Source: Arenicola marina
Lineage: Eukaryota > Annelida > Polychaeta > Arenicolidae
Assembly (NCBI GenBank): GCA_964019135.1
Contig: OZ025248.1
Location: 44,323,670 to 44,387,669 of the forward strand
Direction of reading: 5' to 3'
DNA: 64,000 nucleotides
Every line of letters starts with the position of its first letter. Position 1 is the first letter of the stretch. Of the stretch, positions 57,120 through 64,000 are shown in pieces. The position numbers and the translations under genes were made by a program. The notes beneath the pieces are model-generated. The model was given only the letters and a program-made list of their open reading frames with translations, did not search any database and was not told where the DNA came from.

Positions 57120-57459
57120 TGGTTCGCTTTTATGATGTCTATATATGTTTGTGCAGGATAAAGAGCCCGTGTCTTAATTTTTTCGAGTAGGGAGTTACTC
57201 CCGGAGGCATGGCTCCCCTCTGCCTGGACCCTTCCATTGTCGCGATTTGTTCTACACGGGTTAAAGTATCATACTTTCATTCTATCAATCAAATCAATCA
57301 ATTTTCTTATGAAAAACTGTTTTTCTTTTTTTTGTACTTTAGCGGGCGTCATGATGTCCCAAACGTCTACCTAGAAGTACGACGTGACTGCCCGCGCTGC
57401 TTGACACTCAAAGTACACCCCCCGGATGAATGTGGTGGCGCGGGGAGAACTATATTGTA

Positions 57460-57690
57460 ACCAAGGTTGGTTGGTTATTCAGGACGCTTTAACCACGTTT
57501 GGTCATACCGCGTCAATGGGAGAAGGAAGGGAGAGTGGAGCCATGTCCCCGGGGGTAACCCCCAACTCTTTACGAAGAAAGACATGGGATCTTTATCCTG
57601 CGACCACACAGACATTGCCACAGCAGGGCTCGAACCACCGACCCACGTGTCGTTAGGCTCTCAGGCGACAAGCAGTAACCAAGCAGTAAC
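57460..57690 (-). mobile_element. tRNA-derived SINE-like block
   Basis: On minus, GTCGCCTGAGAGCCTAACGA then CACGTGGGTCGGTGGTTCGA and GCCC contains a consensus B box, GGTTCGAGCC, preceded by a degenerate A-box region (GCTTGGTTACTGC). The tail side ends near CAACCTTGGTTACAATATAG. No target duplication was identified. Confidence 0.55.
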
Positions 57691-57739
57691 GTAATGTATG
57701 TAGAATAATTAAAACTCTTTTTTCAAGTAAAAGCCATTG

Positions 57740-57968
57740 CGTTTTGTTTTTTATCAATTCCGGAATACCACAAACTACCAAATTACGATTCCGACGTCGA
57801 ACAGACATCACAGCTAGCGACCTCGAATATCAACGTCGCTCCGACGTCGTTATTTCGTCATATAAACGACGTCGCATATTTTTGCAAAAACAACCAAAAT
57901 ACGACCAAATTACAACCAGCGATTCCGACGTCGTTTCACCGTCAAAACGACCATAAATGCCTGCTGGG
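57740..57968 (-). repeat. Right GACGTC-rich end
   Basis: Inverted partner of 48198-48418: on minus CCCAGCAGGCATTTATGGTC then GTTTTGACGGTGAAACGACG, with GACGTC words at about 57800, 57845, 57879 and 57931. Confidence 0.85.
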
Positions 57969-58093
57969 CCGCATGCAGTAATACACTGGAGCCAGACTTG
58001 TCCAACTTGTTTTCTTTCAACCCATCAACCACTAGCCCAGACACTTGTTACTGACAGGCACATATAGGCACATGTTTCCCGGCAACCCGCTTC

Positions 58094-58260
58094 ATGAACG
58101 CACATTTTCATAGCCGCCCACCCCCCCCCCCTCCCCCGTTGCCAGTTTAAAAATATTCGCTCAATAGGGGCATCTGTATCATCATAAACCTCCACTCTAT
58201 AGGGGTATCTTTTTCATCACAAATGGCCGTGTTCTTTTTTGTAGTTTGCATGAAAATCAT
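58094..58260 (-). mobile_element. G/C-run dispersed repeat, copy 3 (inverted, partial)
   Basis: On minus it reads GATACCCCTATAGAGTGGAG, GCCCCTATTGAGCGAATATT, a G-run, then GAAAATGTGCGTTCATGAAG, matching the front half of 48440-48780. Confidence 0.75.
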
Positions 58261-58387
58261 CGATACACATGCGCCGAGGACTATTTATCTCACCAATACT
58301 TCAAAGTTCTAGATTCGATCTAATAAGAACTGGCGTTTCGATTTTTAGAAACGAGACAGGACTATTATAGTAACTGTTATAGAATCC

Positions 58388-58505
58388 AGTGACGGATTGA
58401 GGGAGGGGGCACAGGGGGCACGTGCCCTCCATTTCGCTGGAAAACAGGCGCAAAAAAACACGTGCCCCCCCCCCCTTTCTCTGAAGAAGAGGGCACTGGG
58501 GGCAC
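58388..58505. mobile_element. Short GC-run MITE-like repeat
   Basis: CAGTGACGGATTGAGGGAGG then GGGCACAGGGGGCACGTGCC mirrors ACGTGCCCCC...GGGCACTGGGGGCAC; an imperfect inverted repeat with no clear target duplication. Confidence 0.45.
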
Positions 58506-59795
58506 ATTTATTATTCGTTCTGCACCTCACCAGCACCCATTCCCTTCCCCCGGTGGCAAATAATGATGCCCCCCGCACCCTTTCATACATTCCTATTTTT
58601 TATGGTCCTTGCTGCGGTATGAAAAGAACATGTAAAACAAGTATGAGAACATTTTGCTAGAGTTCAAACACAATTTTATTTGAATTATGCGAAAATGTGT
58701 ATGTAACTTCTGAAGATGATTCTGTGTAAACAGTATTTATTTATTTGCTATTGGCAAACGGTACAAGATACTATGTTAATGTCTCTACTGAACAAGACAC
58801 TTTAATCAGTGCACTTTGCTATCATCTGGGTCTTATTTAAGTACCACTAATATACCAAAGAAAGACAACTTGATCACAGACATTTCATTCTCGATTTATA
58901 GTAATAATACTAATACAAATGTAAAATAAGCATCGGCGAATGAAAAAACGCATCGACGAATGGATTTTGACACCATACAAAAAAAAACACGCAACAAAGT
59001 CGTGTTTGGCGTGCCATATAACTCGACTTAACCGAAAATGTTCGAATGACGGTGAGATTCAAAAACTCAACTAGTGCCCAGCTGGGGCCGTATTCATAAT
59101 CCCCTTTGTAAGTTACACACAGAAAAAAAAAATTGTGCGAAACGTACTCACACACGTAGTTTCATGGCTACGTCGATAAATTTACCGACCGCAAATAGTG
59201 CCGCAGGGTGATCGCTGGACAGCAGGTCATTTAAGCCTTTTTGTCCCTCTCCACTAAAAGATAACCCCAACCCATAATTTCGGCTTTAGGCATTTTTCTG
59301 TGAGAATTATTCTGTGAGAATTTTTAGGAATGTAACATGAAATGAATCTAGCCTTCCACACTCCCTGAGGTACACTGTTTACATACGCGTTCTGTCGCAG
59401 GTACTGTCATTGGCTTATTATAACGGCCAAGCTCAATTTCGAGTTGGTGGCCGGATAGTCTGAGTCTGGCATACCACCGTTGATATTTCTTGGGCAGTCC
59501 AGCACCGATATATGGTGTAATTAGTTTTTAGGGTTGCATATGTTTGTAGTTTATTACCCCCTCCCGATGTGCCAGTGGGCGATCTTAAAGTTTTCCAGTA
59601 TACGCGCCCCATCGCTGTATGCCGCCGCAGAAGGATTTCAAAGAATCATCGATTCATTCTCTGTAATTTCAATGCAATATACATTTGGCTACATATATTA
59701 CACCCCCGGGATCAACCCTGATCGACACGTTTCATAGACACCGCACAGAACTGTATACAAACACTAAATTTGTACATGACGACCGCAGCCCGTTT
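58506..59795. other. Unrecognised intergenic sequence
   Basis: No gene, RNA or repeat identified; short open frames show no family features. Confidence 0.5.
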
Positions 59796-59912
59796 CAGGC
59801 GTCGCGTGCGGGGGGTGGGGGCAGACATTCTCGGCCCGGCCTTTTAATACCGGGGGGGGGGGGCGACCGGCCCCCCCCCCTCTTTTACAAATTCCTGGAA
59901 TCGCCCCTGCGG
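59796..59912. mobile_element. Short GC-run MITE, diverged relative of 42919-43088
   Basis: The right end CCTGGAATCGCCCCTG resembles CTGGATCCGCCCCTG. The left end is weaker (CAGGCGTCGCGTGCGGGG). Interior G- and C-runs match the family style. Confidence 0.5.
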
Positions 59913-60365
59913 TGAGCCTCACGTGTTCCCCACAGCGTGAAAATGAGTCATGTAAAGATTTACATTGCATCTCACTTCCGCACGCAATAAAATAACTAAA
60001 TGTATTAGTTGTTACAGTAGTTAATGGTATGCTTGAGTCATACGTGAGCCAAGCTGAAACGATGGTTCGCCCAAACATAGAAGAACCATCGGACCCTGCA
60101 TTTGAAACAAGGAACAAGACGTTACGTGCTTTGTTGATGGATGGACGCTTTGCAAAAGGAGTTTTGTGGGAAGCATATATTTTGATAAGGCATTAAAACA
60201 CGTCATTTACTATTATCTAGCATGTTTCGAACAAATTTCTTTGCTTAGTTGCTACCAAGACACGGTCTTTGCAGACGATACCCGCCAGCACAACACAAAT
60301 AGAGTGTCGCCGTGTAGTGAGCAATTTCGTAGTAGACTGATGATTTTGGCTTCCATGTAACCAAT

Positions 60366-60655
60366 CTGGTGGGGGGTTCCGCGGGTGCCCCTTGATGCCT
60401 GAGAGAGCGAAACTGTGTGATGAAATGGCGGGAGCTCCGAAAATGTGCGTTCATAGAGCGGGTTTACCGGGAAAAAATAATGAACCGAGCGAGTGTCTGC
60501 ATCGAACTGCGACATAGAGCGGGTGAAAGAAAACTAATTCCTCATCCGAGGGGATTTTGGCAGTAAAACGCCCCAAACGAGGGCATTTGAGAGGTAAAAA
60601 GGGGGGGGGGGGCTTTACCGCGGAATCCCAGCGATATATTAAGTACCTTCCTGGG
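60366..60655 (+). mobile_element. G/C-run dispersed repeat, copy 4
   Basis: GGGTGCCCCTTGATGCCTGA, GCTCCGAAAATGTGCGTTCA, GATTTTGGCAGTAAAACGCC, GGTAAAAAGG with a 12-G run, and CCCAGCGATATATTAAGTAC in family order. Confidence 0.8.
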
Positions 60656-60663
60656 ATGTAGGA

Positions 60664-61060
60664 TGTGAGCCAGACCCCGGCATACGGTCAGTCCTTGAGG
60701 GTACGCCCTGAACCAGACCTCGGTGTACGGTCAGTCATCGGGGGTATGCCTAAACCAGACCTCGGTGTAGGTCAGTCCTCGGGGTACGCCCTGAACCAGA
60801 CCCCGGTGTACGGTCAGTCCTCGGGGGGGTACACCCTGAACCAGACCCCGGCATACGGTCAGTCATCGGGGGTACGCCCTGAACCAGACCTCGGTGTAGG
60901 TCAGTCCTCGGGGGTACGCCCTGAACCAGACCCCGGTGTACGGTCGGTCCTCGGAGGTACGCCCTGAACCAGTCCTCGGTGTACGGTCAGTCCTCGGGGG
61001 TACGCCCTGAACCAGACCCCGGTGTACGGTCAGTCCTCGGGGGTACGCCATGAACCAGTC
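60664..61060. repeat. 43-bp minisatellite, about 9 copies
   Basis: Unit GAACCAGACCCCGGTGTACG then GTCAGTCCTCGGGGGTACGC and CCT, with one-base indels between copies. Open on both strands by chance of composition. Confidence 0.92.
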
Positions 61061-61124
61061 AGTAGATACAAGACATTAAATAACAAAATGTATAACTGAC
61101 ATTTAACACCATTCATAACACCAT

Positions 61125-64000
61125 TTACACCCGGGGTAAGACAGAGCCACTCGCCTGGACGACACCCGGGATAGGACTGCCCCACTGGCCTGGACGACGC
61201 CCGGGATAGGACTGCGCCACCCATTAGGCGGAAACGCCTGGAAGCCACTTGGAATAGGACTGCGCCACCCATTAGGCGGAAACGCCTGGAAGCCACCTGG
61301 AATAGGACTGCGCCACTCTACAGGACGAAACACCGGGATACGACTGCGCCACTCGCCCAGACGACAACCGAGATAGGATTGCGCCACTCGCCCAGACGAC
61401 AACCGGGATAGGACTGCACCACTCTACAGGACGAAACACCGGGATAGGACTGCGCCACTCGCCTGGATGACACCCGGCTAGGACTGCGCCACTCGCCTGG
61501 ATGACACCCGGCTAGGACTGCGCCACTCGCCTGGACGACACCCGGGATAGGACTGCGCCACTCGATTAGATGATACCCGGGATAGGACTGCACCACTCGC
61601 CTGGACGACAACCGAGATAGGACTGTGCCACTCGCCTGGACGACACCCGGGATAGGACTGCGCCACTTGCCTGGACGACACCCGGGATAGGACTGCGCCA
61701 CTCGACTAGACGATACCTGGACAGGACGACAAATTCACCCGGATAGGACTGCGCCACTCGCCGCAACCAAACACTGTGATAGGACTGCGAAATTTTCTAA
61801 AACGAAACACCGTGATAGGAATGCACCACCCGATAGGCAGAAACGCCGTAATAGGACTGCGCCACTCGCCTGGACGACACACGGGTAGGACTAGGCCACT
61901 CGCCACAACGAAACACCGCGATATGACTGCGCCACTCGCCTGGACGACACACGGATAGGACTACGCCACTCGCCACAACGAAACACCGTAATATGACTGC
62001 GCCACTCGCCTGGACGACACCCGGGATAGGACTGTGCCACTCGCCTGGACGACAGCCGAGATAGGACTGCGCCACTCGCCTGGACGACACCCGGGATAGG
62101 ACTGAGCCACTCTCCAGGAGGAAACGCCGGGAGAGGACTGCGTCACTCGCTTAGACGACACGTGGGATAGGACTGCGCCACTCAGTAGGCGGAAACGCCG
62201 GGATAGGACTGCGCCACTCGCCTGGACGACACGCAGCTAGGACTTCGCTACTCGCCCAGACGAAACCCGGCTAGGACTGTGCCACTCGCCTGGACGACAC
62301 CCGGGATAGGACTGCGCCACTCGCCTGGACGACACGCAGCTAGGACTTCGCTACTCGCCCAGACGACACCCGGCTAGGACTGCGCCACTCGCCTGAATGA
62401 CACCCGGCTAGGACTGCGCCACTCGCCTGGACGACACCCGGCTAGGACCGCGCCACTCGCCTGAATGACACCCGGCTAGGACTGCGCCACTCGCCTGAAT
62501 GACACCCGGCTAGGACTGCGCAACTCGCCTGGACGACACCGGGATATGACGGCGCCTCTATCCAGCACGAAACTCTGGGTTAGGAGTGCGCCATTTGCCT
62601 GGAAGCCACCTGGAATAGGACTGCGCCACTCTACAGGACGAAACACCGGGATACGAATGCGCCACTCGCCCAGACGACAACCGAGATAGGACTGCGCCAC
62701 TCTACAGGACGACACCCGGGATAGGACTGTACCACTCGCCTGGACGACTCCCGGGATAGGACTGCGCCACTCGCCTGGACGACACCCGGGATAGGACTGA
62801 GCCACTCTCCAGGAGGAAACGCCGGGAGAGGACTGCGTCACTCGCTTAGACGACATGTGGGATAGAACTGCGCCACTTAATAGGCGGAAACGCCGGGATA
62901 GGACTGCGCCACTCGCCTAGACGACACCCGGCTAGGACTGTGCCACTCGCCAGGACGACACCCGGCTGGGACTGCGCCATTCGCCTGGACGACACCCAGC
63001 TAGGACTGCGTCACTCGCCTGAATGACACCCGGCTAGGACTGCGCAACTCACCTGGACGACACCGGGATATGACGGCGCCTCTATCCAGCACGAAACTCT
63101 GGGTTAGGAGTGCGCCATTTGCCTGGAAGCCACCTGGAATAGGACTGCGCCACTCTACAGGACGAAACACCGGGATACGAATGCGCCACTCGCCCAGACG
63201 ACAACCGAGATAGGACTGCGCCACTCTACAGGACGACACCCGGGATAGGACTGTACCACTCGCCTGGACGACTCCCGGGATAGGACTGCGCCACTCGCCT
63301 GGACGACACCCGGGATAGGACTGAGCCACTCTCCAGGAGGAAACGCCGGGAGAGGACTGCGTCACTCGCTTAGACGACATGTGGGATAGAACTGCGCCAC
63401 TCAATAGGCGGAAACGCCGGGATAGGACTGCGCCACTCGCCTAGACGACACCCGGCTAGGACTGTGCCACTCGCCAGGACGACACCCGGCTAGAACTGCG
63501 CCACTCGCCTGGATGACACCCAAATAGGACTCCGCCACTCGCCTCAATGACACCCGGATAGGACTGTGCCACTCGCCTGAATGACACCCGGCTAGGACTG
63601 CGCCACTCGCCTGGATGACACCCAGATAGGACCGCGCCACCCGCCTGGACGACACCCGGGATAGGACTGCGCCACTCGCCCTGGACGACACCCGGATAGG
63701 ACTGCGCCACTCGCCTGAATGACACCCGCCTGGGACTGCGCCAATCGCCTGGACGACACCCGGGATAGGACTGCGCCATTCGCCAGGACGACACATAGAT
63801 CGGACTGCGTTACTTGCCTGGACGACACCCGGGATAGGACTGCGCCACTCTCCAGGACGAAACACCGGGATAGGACTGCGCCACTCGCCAGGACGACACC
63901 CGGGATAGGACTGGGCCACTCTCCAGGACGAAACACCGGGATAGGACTGCGCCACTCGCCTGGACGACACCTGGATAGGACTGCGCCACTCGCCCGGACG
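61125..64000. repeat. 35-bp satellite with 524-bp higher-order repeat, runs off window end
   Basis: Unit GATAGGACTGCGCCACTCGC then CTGGACGACACCCGG. Variants such as CTCTACAGGACGAAACACCG, AGGCGGAAACGCC and CCCGGCTAGG recur in fixed order. A block of about 15 units (including ATATGACGGCGCCTCTATCC) near 62540 repeats near 63064, 524 bp on; part of it also occurs about 695 bp earlier. More than 80 units are present. The long minus-strand frames here are a by-product of GC-rich units lacking stops. Confidence 0.97.

Larger units (their letters stand above)
48198..57968. mobile_element. Candidate 9.8-kb inverted-repeat element, CCCAGCAGGCA ends, GACGTC-rich
   Basis: The left end begins CCCAGCAGGCATTGC; the right end, read on minus, begins CCCAGCAGGCATTTATGG. 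Each end continues for about 220 bp with GGTCG and GACGTC words (48198-48418; 57740-57968). The layout parallels the 12.8-kb element: same CCCAGC start, palindrome-rich ends, and a shared internal module at 49.1-50.6 kb. The flanks (CA at left, CC at right) are not a clean 2-bp duplication, so the two ends may belong to different insertions. No transposase seen. Confidence 0.5.

Noticed and set aside
57560-57690. Functional tRNA gene
   Set aside because: Good B box but no foldable tRNA body; treated as SINE.
61125-64000. Long minus-strand frames (up to 189 codons, RPGEWRSPIPGVVQASG-type) as a repetitive protein gene
   Set aside because: The unit is 35 bp, so the frame cycles; frames exist because GC-rich units lack stops. 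No start context, splice sites or family features.

Overview
The window looks like nuclear DNA from an intron-rich marine invertebrate. The minisatellite load, tRNA-derived SINEs, CR1/L2-type LINEs and GC-run repeats would fit an amphioxus-like deuterostome, but the species cannot be fixed from sequence alone. There are two clear host genes and one orphan host exon. Nearly all the rest is mobile or tandem-repeat DNA.

Layout. 1-2.46 kb: decayed CR1-like LINE on the minus strand, cut by the window start. 3.26-16.76 kb, plus strand: an ABCB7 ortholog (mitochondrial Fe-S/glutathione exporter). Fourteen exons join in phase into 726 residues; only the N-terminal presequence region is missing. Two of its introns begin with minisatellites made from the exon 3' end plus the 5' splice site: 18 copies of 41 bp in intron 8 and 59 copies of 55 bp in intron 11, both in perfect register. 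18.68-37.32 kb: a near full-length LINE on the minus strand (about 5.8 kb of its own sequence) with an 11-bp target duplication and poly(A) tail. Its ORF1 carries an L1-type coiled coil and RRM region followed by what reads as an IMPACT/UPF0029 domain. A 12.8-kb inverted-repeat element with CCCAGC ends, a 2-bp target duplication and AACGTT-rich subterminal arrays sits inside its endonuclease region; a deleted pogo/Tigger transposon is nested in that element.

39.77-47.35 kb, minus strand: an SLC16 transporter closest to SLC16A10/SLC16A2 (MCT10/MCT8), five exons and about 498 residues, whose predicted tail runs into a dispersed G-rich repeat. 48.20-57.97 kb: a region bounded by inverted CCCAGCAGGCA ends rich in GACGTC, possibly a second giant element related to the first. 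It holds a diverged copy of the internal module of the 12.8-kb element, a 26-bp minisatellite of about 43 copies, a TTAA-flanked MITE and an isolated terminal exon of QRSL1 (mitochondrial GatA). 58-64 kb: G-rich MITEs, a 43-bp minisatellite, then a 35-bp satellite with a 524-bp higher-order repeat running off the window end.

The host genes are mitochondrial or membrane-transport genes with no evident joint pathway. The most unusual items are the amplified splice-donor arrays in ABCB7 (each unit also carrying a bZIP-type site), the LINE ORF1/IMPACT fusion, and the pair of CCCAGC elements with palindrome-rich ends.
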